Assembly (NCBI RefSeq): GCF_000024785.1
Contig: NC_013441.1
Coordinates: 2,232,001-2,296,000 of the forward strand
Direction of reading: 5' to 3'
Source: Gordonia bronchialis DSM 43247
GTDB taxonomy: Bacteria; Actinomycetota; Actinomycetes; Mycobacteriales; Mycobacteriaceae
DNA length: 64,000 bases
Part shown: positions 30,229 to 40,299 of the stretch, piece by piece
How positions within the stretch are numbered: the stretch's first letter is position 1
How the letters are laid out: the number at the start of each line of letters is the position of its first letter
Notes under the pieces: generated by a model
Database searches by the model: none
What the model was told of the DNA's origin: nothing
Seen by the model: only the letters and a program-made list of their open reading frames with translations
Translations under genes and position numbers: made by a program

Positions 30229-31286
30229 GCCAGGGCCCCTTCATCCGTGGTGGCACGCTCGGCGCCGTCTCGATCGGTGGTCATCGGCGACGTGGCGCGC
30301 AGCCAGGCGGTCACCTCGCGGTAGGCCTGCTCACGGGCGGCCTCGACGGACAGGAACACGTCGTGGCGGGCGTCGGGAATCGGGACGCAACTGATTCGGT
30401 TGCCCAGGCAGCCGCACCAGCGTGCGATGTGCCGGACGTCGACCACCACGTCGGCGTTGTCCACCGTGCCGCGCCGGATGGGATCGAAGTAGGTCTTGTC
30501 CGACCGCAACACCAGCGACGGCACCCCGACGTCGATCCCGCGATGCAGCCGGGCATGCCCGCGCCGTACCGCGCCGAGGAAACCGAAGGTGACCGGAAAG
30601 CCGCCGAGCGGCTTGAGTGAGAGTTCGTAGCTCCATTCACCGTTGCCGCTCTCGTGGATGCTGCGGCCGTAACCGTCGGAGAGCCGGCGGGGGATCACCC
30701 GCCGCGGGCACAGCGCGGCGGCGCGAATGATTGCCGACACGATGGGTGTGCGCAGAACCGGATGGCCCTGCAGATCGAACCACGGGCTGTTGAGCACGAG
30801 TCCGCAGACATGTGCGTGTCGATGCGGATCGGTTGCCCGCAGGCGATCGAGCCACAGCGGGGCGATGAGCCCGCCGGTCGAGTGCGCGACCACCAGCACC
30901 GGGCCACCGGTCTCGGCGACCACCATGTCGAGGGCGGCGCCGAGTTCCTCGTCGTAGGCGCGCAGATCGGTGGTGAAGTGTGGCGTGTGGTGCCCGGCCA
31001 GCGAACGGCCGGATTTGCGCAGGTCCAGCGCGTAGAAGGCGTAGCCGTGTGCGTGGAAGTGCTCGGCGAGCGGTTCGTGGAAGAAGTAGTCGGTGAACCC
31101 GTGTACGTAGAGCACCGCGCCGTTGCGGGCGGGTTCCGGGCCGGCCTTGCGGACCAGGCTCGCGGTGATCGGATCCTCGTGGTCGGGGTCGTCGGCCAGC
31201 GCGATGGTGCGGGTCTCATAGCGGTCGAGCAGGCGGTCCGGACGCCAGTCGGGAGGCGCGGAATTCGTACCCAGTGCGGAGGTCAC
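30225..31286 (-). CDS. Alpha/beta hydrolase, serine aminopeptidase S33/lysophospholipase-like
   Basis: This protein of about 353 residues matches the position of Rv2854. It has [14 protein letters not shown] around the oxyanion hole. AHSTGG is the nucleophile elbow (catalytic Ser), and the catalytic His lies in [10 protein letters not shown]. The family includes monoacylglycerol lipases; substrate unknown. On the minus strand TAAGGT (31299-31294) ends 7 bases before the GTG at 31286, so I chose that over GTGs at 31295 and 31304. It is translationally coupled to mtr. Confidence 0.82.
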   Translation of the reverse strand: MTSALGTNSAPPDWRPDRLLDRYETRTIALADDPDHEDPITASLVRKAGPEPARNGAVLYVHGFTDYFFHEPLAEHFHAHGYAFYALDLRKSGRSLAGHHTPHFTTDLRAYDEELGAALDMVVAETGGPVLVVAHSTGGLIAPLWLDRLRATDPHRHAHVCGLVLNSPWFDLQGHPVLRTPIVSAIIRAAALCPRRVIPRRLSDGYGRSIHESGNGEWSYELSLKPLGGFPVTFGFLGAVRRGHARLHRGIDVGVPSLVLRSDKTYFDPIRRGTVDNADVVVDVRHIARWCGCLGNRISCVPIPDARHDVFLSVEAAREQAYREVTAWLRATSPMTTDRDGAERATTDEGALA

Positions 31287-31440
31287 GGGCTCCACCTTAA
31301 ACACCCGCGCGCGCCGGGACCGGTGTCGTCCAGCCCACAGTTGTCACGGTCGATTCCGTTCCCGCGGCATCGATGGGGAACAATGAACGTTGAGACGAAA
31401 GTCCTCACGCGACGAACGACCTCAGCGAAGTGGAGTCCAG

Positions 31441-32967
31441 GTGTCGAAAGCGACGATCAAAACGGATGTGGCCCTCGTGGGTGCGGGCATCATGAGCGCC
31501 ACCCTCGGTGCCCTGATCAAGCAACTCCAGCCGGATTGGACGATCTCGCTGTTCGAGCGTCTCGACGCCGCCGCCGCTGAGTCCAGCGATCCGTGGAACA
31601 ACGCAGGCACCGGTCACTCGGCGCTGTGTGAACTCAACTACACCCCGCAGACCGCCGACGGTGACGTGAACATCGACAAGGCGATCTCCATCAACGAGCA
31701 GTTCCAGGTGTCGCGCCAGTTCTGGGCTCACGCCGTCGACCAGGGCATCCTCGGCAGCCCGAGCGAGTTCATCAATCCGATCCCGCATGTCGCGTTCACC
31801 CACGGTGACGCCGGTGTGGAGTACCTGCGCAAACGCTACGACAAGCTGTCGCGGGAAACCCTCTTCGAGGGCATTGAGTTCATCGACGACCCGACCGAAT
31901 TCACCAACCGCCTGCCGCTGATGTCGGCTGGGCGTGATTTCTCCGATCCGGTCGCGCTCAACTGGTTCACCCAGGGCACCGACGTCGACTTCGGCGCGCT
32001 CACCCAGCAGCTGCTGAACTTCGTCGGCCAGGGCGGGGACATCTTCTACGGCCACTCGGTGACCAACCTGTCCAAACAGTCCGACGGCAGTTGGATCGTG
32101 AAGGTCAAGAACCGTCGGACCGGCGAGAAACTCAAGGTGCACGCCAAGTTCGTGTTCGTCGGCGCCGGTGGTGGCGCACTCAACCTGCTGCAGCGTTCGG
32201 GCATCAAGGAGGCCAAGGGCTTCGGCGGCTTCCCGGTGTCCGGCGAGTTCTTCCGCTGCACCAACCCCGACCTCATCGACGAACACCACGCCAAGGTGTA
32301 CGGGCAGGCCGCGGTCGGGGCACCGCCGATGTCGGTTCCGCACCTCGACACCCGCGTCATCAACCACAAGCCGGGTCTGCTGTTCGGCCCGTACGCCGGG
32401 TGGTCGCCGAAGTTCCTCAAGAGCGGCAAGGTCACCGACCTGCCCGCCTCGATCAAGCCCGGCAACCTGCTGCCGATGGTGTCGATCGCGCCCAAGGAAT
32501 TCGGTCTCCTCAAATACCTGATCAGCGAACTCGCGGCGACGCGCGCCGATCGCGTGAACACGCTCTCGGAGTTCGTGCCGCGCGCCGACGGCGCCGACTG
32601 GGAGATCATCACCGCCGGTCAGCGCGTCCAGGTGATCCGCAAGACCGGTGTCGGCGGCACTCTCGAGTTCGGCACGGCGGTCGTCGCGGCCGCCGACGGC
32701 ACCATCGCCGGACTGCTCGGCGCATCGCCGGGTGCGTCGACTGCGGTGCCCGCGATGCTGTCGGTGCTCGAGAAGTGTTTCCCCGCGCAGTACGGGGGCT
32801 GGTCGTCGAAGTTGTCGACCATGATCCCGTCGTTCGGGCAGAAACTGTCGGGCAACCGTGATCTCTACCGGCAGGTCTGGGACTGGACCAACGCGAGTCT
32901 GCAGCTCACCGAGGACAACGTCGCGCCGGCAACGTCGGAGACGCTGGCACCGGCGTCGGCGGGCTGA
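31441..32967 (+). CDS. mqo: Malate:quinone oxidoreductase
   Basis: This 508-residue FAD-dependent peripheral membrane enzyme oxidises malate to oxaloacetate and passes electrons to menaquinone. [20 protein letters not shown] is the FAD-binding motif. [18 protein letters not shown] and [21 protein letters not shown] are Mqo signatures. The GTG at 31441 was chosen because GTGGAG lies just upstream and the protein then begins at the family N-terminus. It stands alone, diverging from the hydrolase-mtr pair. Confidence 0.95.
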   Translation: MSKATIKTDVALVGAGIMSATLGALIKQLQPDWTISLFERLDAAAAESSDPWNNAGTGHSALCELNYTPQTADGDVNIDKAISINEQFQVSRQFWAHAVDQGILGSPSEFINPIPHVAFTHGDAGVEYLRKRYDKLSRETLFEGIEFIDDPTEFTNRLPLMSAGRDFSDPVALNWFTQGTDVDFGALTQQLLNFVGQGGDIFYGHSVTNLSKQSDGSWIVKVKNRRTGEKLKVHAKFVFVGAGGGALNLLQRSGIKEAKGFGGFPVSGEFFRCTNPDLIDEHHAKVYGQAAVGAPPMSVPHLDTRVINHKPGLLFGPYAGWSPKFLKSGKVTDLPASIKPGNLLPMVSIAPKEFGLLKYLISELAATRADRVNTLSEFVPRADGADWEIITAGQRVQVIRKTGVGGTLEFGTAVVAAADGTIAGLLGASPGASTAVPAMLSVLEKCFPAQYGGWSSKLSTMIPSFGQKLSGNRDLYRQVWDWTNASLQLTEDNVAPATSETLAPASAG

Positions 32968-33015
32968 TCCGTCGCGAGATGGGCAATCACCGGCGGGTGT
33001 GATAGTGACGACATC

Positions 33016-33486
33016 ATGAGTCATCCCGTAGGGCAGGTGCACCGCGGCTGGACGGCCGACCTCGATCTGGCGACCTTCTACCGCATACTGCGGCTGCGAG
33101 TGGACGTTTTTGTCGTCGAGCAATCGTGTCCGTACCCCGAACTCGACGGCCGCGATCTGGAACCGACGACGCGTCAGCTGTGGATCGCCGACGACGACGG
33201 TGCCGTGCTGGCCACGCTGCGGCTCCTCGAGGACGGACCGGCGCCCGACGGTGATCCCACGTATCGGATCGGCCGCGTGTGCACCGATCGCGCCCACCGC
33301 GGCCAGGGGCAGAGTGCCCGCCTGATCGAGACCGCATTGGCCGAGGTGGGGCGGCGACCCTGCCGGATCGAGGCGCAGACCTACCTGACATCGATGTACG
33401 CCCGGTTCGGCTTCGTCGCCGAGGGCGAGGAGTATCTGGAGGACGGAATCCCGCATGTGTCCATGGTTCGGAACCCCCGGTCGTGA
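33016..33486 (+). CDS. ElaA-like GNAT acetyltransferase
   Basis: This 156-residue GNAT protein corresponds to Rv2851c. LRVDVFVVEQSCPYPELDGRD is the ElaA N-terminal signature. RIGRVCTDRAHRGQGQSARL binds acetyl-CoA. The ending FVAEGEEYLEDGIPHVSM is typical. The acceptor is unknown. Its stop overlaps the start of the chelatase gene (GTGA), so it opens the chelatase-cobO-cobB operon. Confidence 0.88.
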   Translation: MSHPVGQVHRGWTADLDLATFYRILRLRVDVFVVEQSCPYPELDGRDLEPTTRQLWIADDDGAVLATLRLLEDGPAPDGDPTYRIGRVCTDRAHRGQGQSARLIETALAEVGRRPCRIEAQTYLTSMYARFGFVAEGEEYLEDGIPHVSMVRNPRS

Positions 33487-35507
33487 CGGCGAGAAGCGAT
33501 GACCGCCCCGGTGATCCGGTGACCGGCGAAGCGCGTTTCCCGTTCAGCGCGGTCGTCGGACAGGACCGGCTCAAGCTGGCGCTCATCCTGTCGGCCATCT
33601 CACCGGGGATCGGCGGCGTGCTTATCCGCGGTGAGAAGGGCACCGCGAAGTCGACCATCGTCCGTGGGCTCGGACCCCTGCTGGCCGCAGGCAATGACGA
33701 GCACGACGACGGACGCGGCCGGGTCGTCGAGTTGCCCATCGGCGCCACCGAGGACCGGGTGATCGGCTCATTGGATCTGACCTCGGTGCTGCGTGACGGC
33801 CGGGCCGAGTTCACCCCCGGTCTGCTCGCCCGGGCCGACGGTGGGGTCCTCTACATCGACGAGGTCAATCTGCTGGCCGACCATCTCGTCGACGTCCTGC
33901 TCGACGCCGCGGCCAGCGGGCGAGTGACGATCGAGCGAGAAGGTGTGTCGCACACCCAATCTGCGGTCTTCGTCCTCGTCGGAACCATGAATCCAGAAGA
34001 GGGTGAACTGCGTCCGCAGCTGCTGGACCGGTTCGGTCTGGCGGTGGACGTGGCGGCCGGCAAGGACATCGACGAACGGGTCGAGGTGGTTGCGCGGCGG
34101 ATGGCGTTCGACGCCGACCCGCACGCCTTCGTCGCGGCCCACGCCGACGCCGAACGCGAACTGGCGGCCCGGATCGCGGCCGCGCGTACGGCACTTCCCT
34201 CGGTGACGGTGCCGACCTCGGAACTGCGCCGCATCGCCGGCATCTGTGCCCACCTCGTCGTCGACGGACTCCGCGGCGACATCGTCGTCGCACGGACCGC
34301 GGCCGCGCACGCCGCCTGGCGTGGGGCCACGAGTGTCGACGAGTCCGACGTCCGCGCCGCCGTGGAACTCGCGTTGCCGCATCGTCGGCGGCGCAACCCC
34401 TTCGACGAGTCCGGGCTCACCGACGAACAGCTCGACGACGCCATGAACGCCGGTGCCGAGGCCACCGGCCCGGACGACCCCGGTCCCGACGATCCCAACC
34501 CCGACGATCCCAACCCGGACGACCGCGGCCCCGATGACGACGGCCCCGGCGGGGACGGTCTCGATGGTGCAGCCGATGGTCCCGAGCCGTCGCCGAACAC
34601 CGCGACCGACACCCCTGAACCGCCGGATTCGGCTGCCGGAGAAAATGATTCGTCATCGCAGCCGCAGACCGTGCCGGGCCCGAGGTTCGGCCCCGCCACC
34701 ACCCCCACCGGTCGGCGCCTGCGGACCCTGCGAGTGGCGGGAGTCGGTGACGGCGAGCCGGGACGACGGTCGCGGGCCCGCAGTCGGCGTGGGCAGACCA
34801 CCCACGCGATCGACTTCGAACGCGGACGTCCCGTCCATCTGTTCGCCACGGTGCTCGGCGCCGTCGTGCGAGGCGCACAGACGGCCGGGCCCACACCTGC
34901 GTTGACCGGCACGCTCGTCACCGAGGACGACCTGCGCGCCGCGCAACGCATCGGTCAGGAGTCCAATCTTGTTGTCTTCGTTGTCGATCTGAGTGGATCG
35001 ATGACAGCCCGACGACGTCTCGCCGCGGTCTCCGAACTGTGCGTCGACCTGCTCCGTGACTCCTACACCCGACGTGACCGCGTCGCCGTCGTCGTCGCGC
35101 GCGGCTCGCGGGCATCCCTTGTGGTGCCGCCCACCAAGTCGGTCGACATCGCCGTCCGGTGCCTTGCCGACGTCCGGACCGGCGGCCGGACGCCGCTCGC
35201 CGAGGGGCTGCTGGCGGCAGCCGAGGTCATCGAGCGGTCGCGGCGCAGCGAGCCCGACCGGCGTCCGCTGCTGGTGGTGCTCACCGACGGTCGCGCGACC
35301 GCCGGGGCGGACGCCGCCGGCCGGGCGCGGCGCGCGGCGGGCCACATCGCCCGGCGCGGCGTGGACAGCGTCGTGGTCGATTGCGAGCAGGGGATGGTGC
35401 GTCTGGGAATGGCGGCGCAGCTGGCGGCGCACCTGTCCGCCGATCTCGTTGCCATCGACGACCTCTCGCTCTCGGCCCTGGCCCACCGATCCCGACCCGC
35501 CGCCTGA
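33483..35507 (+). CDS. ChlI-ChlD-like (Mg/Co) chelatase ATPase with VWA domain
   Basis: This 674-residue fusion corresponds to Rv2850c. An AAA+ domain covers about residues 12-300, with Walker A IRGEKGTAKSTIVRG and Walker B GVLYIDEVNLL. An acidic Asp/Pro repeat linker covers about 325-400. The C-terminal von Willebrand A domain has the MIDAS motif VDLSGSMTA. Such proteins drive metal insertion by a CobN/ChlH subunit, which is not in this window. The cobO-cobB neighbourhood suggests cobalt insertion (inference). The GTG at 33483 overlaps the acetyltransferase stop. Confidence 0.88.
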   Translation: MTARSDDRPGDPVTGEARFPFSAVVGQDRLKLALILSAISPGIGGVLIRGEKGTAKSTIVRGLGPLLAAGNDEHDDGRGRVVELPIGATEDRVIGSLDLTSVLRDGRAEFTPGLLARADGGVLYIDEVNLLADHLVDVLLDAAASGRVTIEREGVSHTQSAVFVLVGTMNPEEGELRPQLLDRFGLAVDVAAGKDIDERVEVVARRMAFDADPHAFVAAHADAERELAARIAAARTALPSVTVPTSELRRIAGICAHLVVDGLRGDIVVARTAAAHAAWRGATSVDESDVRAAVELALPHRRRRNPFDESGLTDEQLDDAMNAGAEATGPDDPGPDDPNPDDPNPDDRGPDDDGPGGDGLDGAADGPEPSPNTATDTPEPPDSAAGENDSSSQPQTVPGPRFGPATTPTGRRLRTLRVAGVGDGEPGRRSRARSRRGQTTHAIDFERGRPVHLFATVLGAVVRGAQTAGPTPALTGTLVTEDDLRAAQRIGQESNLVVFVVDLSGSMTARRRLAAVSELCVDLLRDSYTRRDRVAVVVARGSRASLVVPPTKSVDIAVRCLADVRTGGRTPLAEGLLAAAEVIERSRRSEPDRRPLLVVLTDGRATAGADAAGRARRAAGHIARRGVDSVVVDCEQGMVRLGMAAQLAAHLSADLVAIDDLSLSALAHRSRPAA

Positions 35508-35543
35508 CCGGCGCGATCAGTCACACCACAAGGGAGACACACT

Positions 35544-36161
35544 GTGCCGCAAGGCGTTCCGACAACCGTTCCGGACGACGGCCTGACCACCCGGCAGCGC
35601 CGCAACATGCCGGTCCTCGCTGTGCACACCGGTGAGGGCAAGGGCAAGTCGACGGCGGCCTTCGGGATGGCGATGCGTGCCTGGAACGCGGGTCTGCGGG
35701 TGGCGGTCTTCCAGTTCGTGAAGAGCGCCAAGTGGAAGGTGGGCGAGGAATCGGCGCTGCAGGCCCTCGGCGAGGTCCACGAGACCACCGGCCGCGGCGG
35801 ACCGGTCGAATGGCACAAGATGGGGCAGGGCTGGTCGTGGTTGCGCTCCAACACCGAGCACGCCGAGGATCACGCGACCGCCGCCCGGGCCGGATGGTCG
35901 GAGATCGCGCGGCGCCTCGCCGCCGAGCAGCACGACTTCTACGTCCTCGACGAGTTCACCTATCCGCTGGACTGGGGGTGGGTGGACACCGCCGAGGTGA
36001 TCGACACCCTGGCCGGCCGGCCCGGCCGTCAGCACGTGATCATCACCGGACGCCGCGCCCCGCAGGCCCTGACCGACGCCGCCGACCTTGTCACCGAGAT
36101 GCGCAAGGTCCGTCACCCCATGGATGCCGGGCGCAAGGGACAGAAGGGGATCGAATGGTAA
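35544..36161 (+). CDS. cobO: Cob(I)yrinic acid a,c-diamide adenosyltransferase
   Basis: This 205-residue CobA/BtuR-type enzyme attaches the 5'-deoxyadenosyl group to cobalt. The P-loop is VHTGEGKGKSTAAFGMAMR. DFYVLDEFTYPLDWGW is the Walker B-like segment, and GRRAPQALTDAADLVTEM is the signature near the end. The GTG at 35544 follows AAGGGAG with good spacing. It is the middle gene of the chelatase-cobO-cobB run. Confidence 0.96.
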   Translation: MPQGVPTTVPDDGLTTRQRRNMPVLAVHTGEGKGKSTAAFGMAMRAWNAGLRVAVFQFVKSAKWKVGEESALQALGEVHETTGRGGPVEWHKMGQGWSWLRSNTEHAEDHATAARAGWSEIARRLAAEQHDFYVLDEFTYPLDWGWVDTAEVIDTLAGRPGRQHVIITGRRAPQALTDAADLVTEMRKVRHPMDAGRKGQKGIEW

Positions 36162-36183
36162 CCGCGACGGTGGTACCGGCGCC

Positions 36184-37614
36184 GTGGTAGCCGCCCCCGC
36201 CGTGGTCATCGCCGCGCCCTCCTCGGGCAGCGGGAAGACGACGGTGACCACCGGCCTGATCGGCGCACTGCGTGCCGCCGGGCATCGCGTCGCGCCGTTC
36301 AAGGTCGGACCCGACTACATCGACCCCGGATATCATGCCGTCGCCGCCGGCCGGGTGGGCCGCAACCTCGACTCCAATCTCGTCGGCGCCGAACAGATTC
36401 CGGCCCTGTTCGCGGCCGGATCGGCCGGCGCCGACATCGCCGTCGTCGAGGGGGTGATGGGCCTGTTCGACGGCCGGATCACCGACGACGCCGATGCCGA
36501 CTCGCTGGGTACCGGGTCCACCGCCCACGTGGCGACGCTGATCGGTGCCCCGGTGATCCTGGTGGTCGATGCCGCCGGACACAGTCAGTCGCTGGCCGCG
36601 GTGCTGCATGGATTCCTGGGCTACGAGCCGTCGGTCCGCATCGCCGGGGTCGTCCTCAACCGGGTCGGATCACCGCGACACGAGCAGGTGCTGCGACAGG
36701 CGTGCGCGCGGGTGGGGGTGCCCGTCTTCGGCGTCCTGCGCCGCGATCCGTCGTTGGCCGTGCCGTCCCGGCACCTCGGATTGATCCCGGCGGCCGAACG
36801 CACCACGGAGGCCGTCCTCGCCGTCGACGCGATGACCGCCGGGGTGGGGGCCGCGCTCGATCTGCCGGCCATCGTTGCGGCCGCCTCGAGCAGCACTCGG
36901 CGGATGGCGCCCGCGTGGTCGGCATCCGACGCTCTGAACGCGCAGGGCCCACCACCTGAGAACCGGCCGCTGATCGCGGTTGCCGCGGGCGCCGCGTTCA
37001 CCTTCGGCTACGCCGAGCACACCGAGATGCTGCGCGCCGCAGGCGCCGACGTCGTCGAGTTCGATCCGCTCGCAGATCGTCTACCCGTCGGATGTGCCGG
37101 CGTGGTGATCGGCGGCGGATTCCCGGAGGAACATGCAGAAGCCCTGTCCGCCAACGATTCCCTGCGTCGTGATCTGCGTGAGCTGACGACCCGTGGCGGC
37201 CCCGTACATGCCGAGTGCGCCGGCCTGCTCTACCTGGCCGCCCGCCTCGACGGACATCCGATGAGCGGTGTCCTCGACGTCGACGGACACTTCGGGCCGA
37301 CTCTCACCCTCGGTTACCGGGACGCGGTCGCGGTGACCGACTCGGTGTTGTACCGGTCGGGCGATCGGGTCACCGGTCACGAGTTCCATCGCAGCCAGGT
37401 GACCGCGCGGGCGGCGAGCCTGCCGCCGGCCTGGGGGTGGTCGGGAGCCGACGGGCGGCCGTCGGTGCACGGCGTGGCAACGGGGTCGGTGCACGCCTCC
37501 TACCTTCACGTCCATCCGGTCGCGGTGCCCGCGGCCATTCGGCGGTTCGTGCACCGTGCTGCGCAGACCGCGTCGATCGTCGCGCCCGGCGGCGACGCCG
37601 AGACGGTGAGGTGA
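36184..37614 (+). CDS. cobB: Cobyrinate a,c-diamide synthase
   Basis: This 476-residue glutamine amidotransferase amidates carboxylates a and c of the corrin ring. The N-terminal P-loop is IAAPSSGSGKTTVTTG, followed by FKVGPDYIDPGYH. VVEGVMGLFDG and the glutaminase Cys in VHAECAGLLYLA complete the two domains. The GTG at 36184 is the best in-frame start after the cobO stop, although the ribosome binding site is weak. Only 4 bases separate it from the downstream kinase gene. Confidence 0.93.
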   Translation: MVAAPAVVIAAPSSGSGKTTVTTGLIGALRAAGHRVAPFKVGPDYIDPGYHAVAAGRVGRNLDSNLVGAEQIPALFAAGSAGADIAVVEGVMGLFDGRITDDADADSLGTGSTAHVATLIGAPVILVVDAAGHSQSLAAVLHGFLGYEPSVRIAGVVLNRVGSPRHEQVLRQACARVGVPVFGVLRRDPSLAVPSRHLGLIPAAERTTEAVLAVDAMTAGVGAALDLPAIVAAASSSTRRMAPAWSASDALNAQGPPPENRPLIAVAAGAAFTFGYAEHTEMLRAAGADVVEFDPLADRLPVGCAGVVIGGGFPEEHAEALSANDSLRRDLRELTTRGGPVHAECAGLLYLAARLDGHPMSGVLDVDGHFGPTLTLGYRDAVAVTDSVLYRSGDRVTGHEFHRSQVTARAASLPPAWGWSGADGRPSVHGVATGSVHASYLHVHPVAVPAAIRRFVHRAAQTASIVAPGGDAETVR

Positions 37615-37618
37615 CGCC

Positions 37619-39268
37619 ATGCGGGACAGCGGTTTACGTGATGCTCTGGACGCGGTTGCAAGGCACGGAGCCGACGACCCGAGCCTGATGCGCGACCTAC
37701 TCGAGGCCGTCCTGGTGGTCGGGCAGGGACTCGATCTCGACGATGCGCTGCAACGGATCGTCGAGGTGGCCGTCGGGGTGGTCGATGCGCGCTATGGTGC
37801 GCTCGGTGTCCGCGGACCCGACGGCGACCTGCGCGCCTTCGTCTACACCGGCATCACCCCCGCGCAGCGGGCGCAGATGGGTCACCTGCCGGTCGGGCGC
37901 GGCGTGCTCGGGGTGTTGATGGACGATCCGCATATTCTCCGGATCCCGGACCTCGCACAGCATCCCGCCTCCGTCGGCTTCCCGCCGAACCACCCGCCGA
38001 TGACCACGTTCCTGGGCGCTCCGGTCATCATCCGCGGGTCCATCTTCGGACGGCTGTACCTGACCGAGAAGCGATCGGCGGACGCGTTCACCGAACTCGA
38101 CGAGACGCTGATCGCCGTGCTGGCCGTCGCCGCCGGCATCGCGGTGGACAACTCGCAACTCTTCGAGCGGGCCCGCACCCGGCACCGCTGGATGCAGGTG
38201 GTGGCCCGGCGGGGTTCGGAACCACTCGCCGGTATCGCCTTGTCCGACACCATGTCCCGGCTCTGTGACGACGTGGCCGAACTCGTCGGCGCGGTGGATG
38301 TGTTCATCGTCACCGACGAGGGGGGCACGGCGCAGATCCGGGGACACACCGGCGCGGCGACCGACCCGGAGACCTTCGACAGCCCGACGGTGACCTCGCT
38401 GACGGTACAACCCGCGGGGGAGATCTCACCGTCGCTGGTGCGCCGCGGTGCGCTGTGGACCACCGTGCAGCCGCTGCAACGGGCCGCCGGGGCGTTCGGC
38501 TGGATACTGATCACCCACCGCGATCGGCCGCACTGGGAGCCCGAGGAGATGGCGGGTCTCGCGGGTGTGGCCGAGGTGGCCTCGCTGGCCGTCGTCTACG
38601 CCGAGCAGCAGCAGGTGGCCCGCGACTTGGAAGTCCTGGAGGACCGGCACCGAATCGCCCGCGACCTGCACGACCACGTGATCCAGAGATTGTTCGCCGT
38701 CGGCATGTCGGTGCAGACGCTGCTGGCCCACGCCGCGGCCGGAACCGCCCCCGACCCCGATCAGGTCAACGAACGACTCGAACAGATCTCGACCGATCTC
38801 GACCGCACGATCGCGCAGATCCGGACGTCGATCTTCGACCTGCAGACCATTCCCGGACAGCACGACACCTCGACCCTGCGCCGCCGCGTCCTCGACATCG
38901 TCTCCGAACTGTCGGTGCACGCACCGATCTCGCCGAGCGTGTCCTTCGACGGGCCGGTGGACACCGTGGTCCCCGAATCGCTGGGCCCGCACATCGATGC
39001 CGTGCTGCGCGAAGGACTGAGCAACGCGCTGCGCCACGCGCACGCCGAACACATCGGGGTGTCGGTGAGCGCCGACGACGTCCTGACCGTCGAGATCACC
39101 GACGACGGTGTGGGTATCGGCACCGACGTCACCTACCGCGGGCTGGACAACCTGACCCGCCGCGCCGACGAGTGCGACGGGAACTTCACCGTCGTGACCA
39201 CCCCGCGGCGCGCCCGCCACCCCGGCGGGACCACGCTGACGTGGTCGGTGCCGCTGGCGGCCGGTTGA
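37619..39268 (+). CDS. DosS/DevS-like GAF-GAF sensor histidine kinase
   Basis: This 549-residue soluble kinase has two GAF domains (about residues 35-185 and 200-330). An HWE-free HisKA_3 dimerisation box with phospho-acceptor His351 lies in RIARDLHDHVIQRLF, followed by an ATPase domain (EGLSNALRHAHA, ITDDGVGI). GAF-A keeps SVGFPPNHPPM and FGRLYLTEK. Aligned with my recollection of M. tuberculosis DosS, His125 matches haem ligand His149 and Tyr147 matches Tyr171. This suggests haem-based oxygen, NO or CO sensing. The ATG lies 4 bases after the cobB stop. The likely partner regulator is encoded at 40459-41115. Confidence 0.88.
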   Translation: MRDSGLRDALDAVARHGADDPSLMRDLLEAVLVVGQGLDLDDALQRIVEVAVGVVDARYGALGVRGPDGDLRAFVYTGITPAQRAQMGHLPVGRGVLGVLMDDPHILRIPDLAQHPASVGFPPNHPPMTTFLGAPVIIRGSIFGRLYLTEKRSADAFTELDETLIAVLAVAAGIAVDNSQLFERARTRHRWMQVVARRGSEPLAGIALSDTMSRLCDDVAELVGAVDVFIVTDEGGTAQIRGHTGAATDPETFDSPTVTSLTVQPAGEISPSLVRRGALWTTVQPLQRAAGAFGWILITHRDRPHWEPEEMAGLAGVAEVASLAVVYAEQQQVARDLEVLEDRHRIARDLHDHVIQRLFAVGMSVQTLLAHAAAGTAPDPDQVNERLEQISTDLDRTIAQIRTSIFDLQTIPGQHDTSTLRRRVLDIVSELSVHAPISPSVSFDGPVDTVVPESLGPHIDAVLREGLSNALRHAHAEHIGVSVSADDVLTVEITDDGVGIGTDVTYRGLDNLTRRADECDGNFTVVTTPRRARHPGGTTLTWSVPLAAG

Positions 39269-39308
39269 TCGCGCGATGGGCGTGATCACAACCACTTATG
39301 CTGGTGAC

Positions 39309-39746
39309 ATGAGTGTTTCGGCGCCGGGCGACACGACAACTCTCGCACGACGAGGGTGGACCTCGTATGCGCTCTTCGCGAAACTCTTTGTCGAGCGAGC
39401 CGAGATCGGCGACGACCCGTCGTTGGCGGTCCGTGTACTACGTGAAGTGGTCCGGGCAGCCCGAGCCCTGGATGCGCAGGCGGAGATCGACGCCTTTCAT
39501 GCCGAGCCCCCGACCACCGGATCGGACGGGTGGGACGCCTTGCTCGCCGGTGTCGCCGTGCTGACCGGCGCCGGGCGGACGACCCCGGGAGTGCTGGACT
39601 GGTGCGACGCCCCAGGCCGGTGGTGCGTCGAACTCTTCGATCCCCTCGACTCCGGCAAGTACTTCCTGCTGGAGATGCTGCGAACGCCGGCGCCGATCCG
39701 CGAGCGCAATGTCGTGCTGGCAGCGGGCAATCTGCTAGGGGTGTGA
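39309..39746 (+). CDS. Unknown protein preceding a nucleotidyltransferase
   Basis: This 145-residue protein is mostly helical by composition. It has no signal peptide, Cys cluster or motif I recognise; notable segments are GWTSYALFAKLFVERAEIG and LFDPLDSGKYFLLEML. It lies 4 bases before the nucleotidyltransferase gene, so the two are surely cotranscribed. An antitoxin-like or regulatory partner role is inference from that arrangement. TATGCT at 39297-39302 ends 6 bases before the ATG at 39309, supporting this start and a separate leaderless mRNA. Confidence 0.65.
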   Translation: MSVSAPGDTTTLARRGWTSYALFAKLFVERAEIGDDPSLAVRVLREVVRAARALDAQAEIDAFHAEPPTTGSDGWDALLAGVAVLTGAGRTTPGVLDWCDAPGRWCVELFDPLDSGKYFLLEMLRTPAPIRERNVVLAAGNLLGV

Positions 39747-39750
39747 GGAC

Positions 39751-40299
39751 ATGGTCGACGTGGTCCTCACCGCCGATGACATCGAAAAGCTGCTGACCGC
39801 GCTCGAGTCCGCACTTCGGCGAAAAGGGAGTGAGGGCCGCATCTTCATCGTCGGCGGTGCGGCGATGGTGCTGGCTTACAACGCGGGTCGTTCGACAGGC
39901 GACATCGACGGGGTCATGCAGCCGCGGGAGGTGGTGCTCGATGCGGCGCGTGAGGTTGCCGCGACGTATGGCCTGCCCCAGAACTGGCTGTCCGACGGGG
40001 TCCTCCAGATGCACATGCCCCCGCGTGCGGACGACCATCCGCTGTCGCGGCGCATCGGTCCTGCACTGACGATCGAGATCGCCTCGGCCGAGTACGTACT
40101 CGCCATGAAGGCGATGTCGACCAGATTGTCCGACGGTGACCTGAAGGACGCCGCACGGCTGTGTGCCATGCTGGGCTTCACCGACGAGGCGGAGATCGAG
40201 GCAGTCATCCGGCGCTACTATGGTTCAGCGGATGTCTTTGGGGCACAAGAGCTCTGGTTTGAGCGAATCATCGCGGCCGCCGCAGAAGGCGATTTCTAG
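39751..40299 (+). CDS. Nucleotidyltransferase-fold protein (AbiEii/DUF6036-like)
   Basis: This 182-residue protein has RIFIVGGAAMVLAYNAGRSTGDIDGVM. This resembles the G-G...R-x-T-x-D-I-D core of the polymerase-beta-type nucleotidyltransferases in AbiEii/DUF6036 toxins and related proteins. LTIEIASAEYVLAMKAMS and GDLKDAARLCAMLG match the helical C-terminal half. Such enzymes can be toxins that modify tRNA or proteins; toxicity here is inference. Its TAG stop (40297-40299) lies in the CTAG that forms the left end of a small inverted-repeat element. Confidence 0.75.
   Translation: MVDVVLTADDIEKLLTALESALRRKGSEGRIFIVGGAAMVLAYNAGRSTGDIDGVMQPREVVLDAAREVAATYGLPQNWLSDGVLQMHMPPRADDHPLSRRIGPALTIEIASAEYVLAMKAMSTRLSDGDLKDAARLCAMLGFTDEAEIEAVIRRYYGSADVFGAQELWFERIIAAAAEGDF

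Noticed and set aside
31405..33456. A 683-codon minus-strand open frame opposite mqo and the ElaA-like gene
   Set aside because: It is antisense to two genes with clear family motifs, has no family features itself, and reflects the third-position GC bias that keeps opposite frames open.
37619..39268. Idea that the GAF-A domain lacks the haem ligand because PPMTTFLG has Thr
   Set aside because: Recounting against my recollection of DosS places the ligand His in FPPxHPP, which is conserved here as His125.
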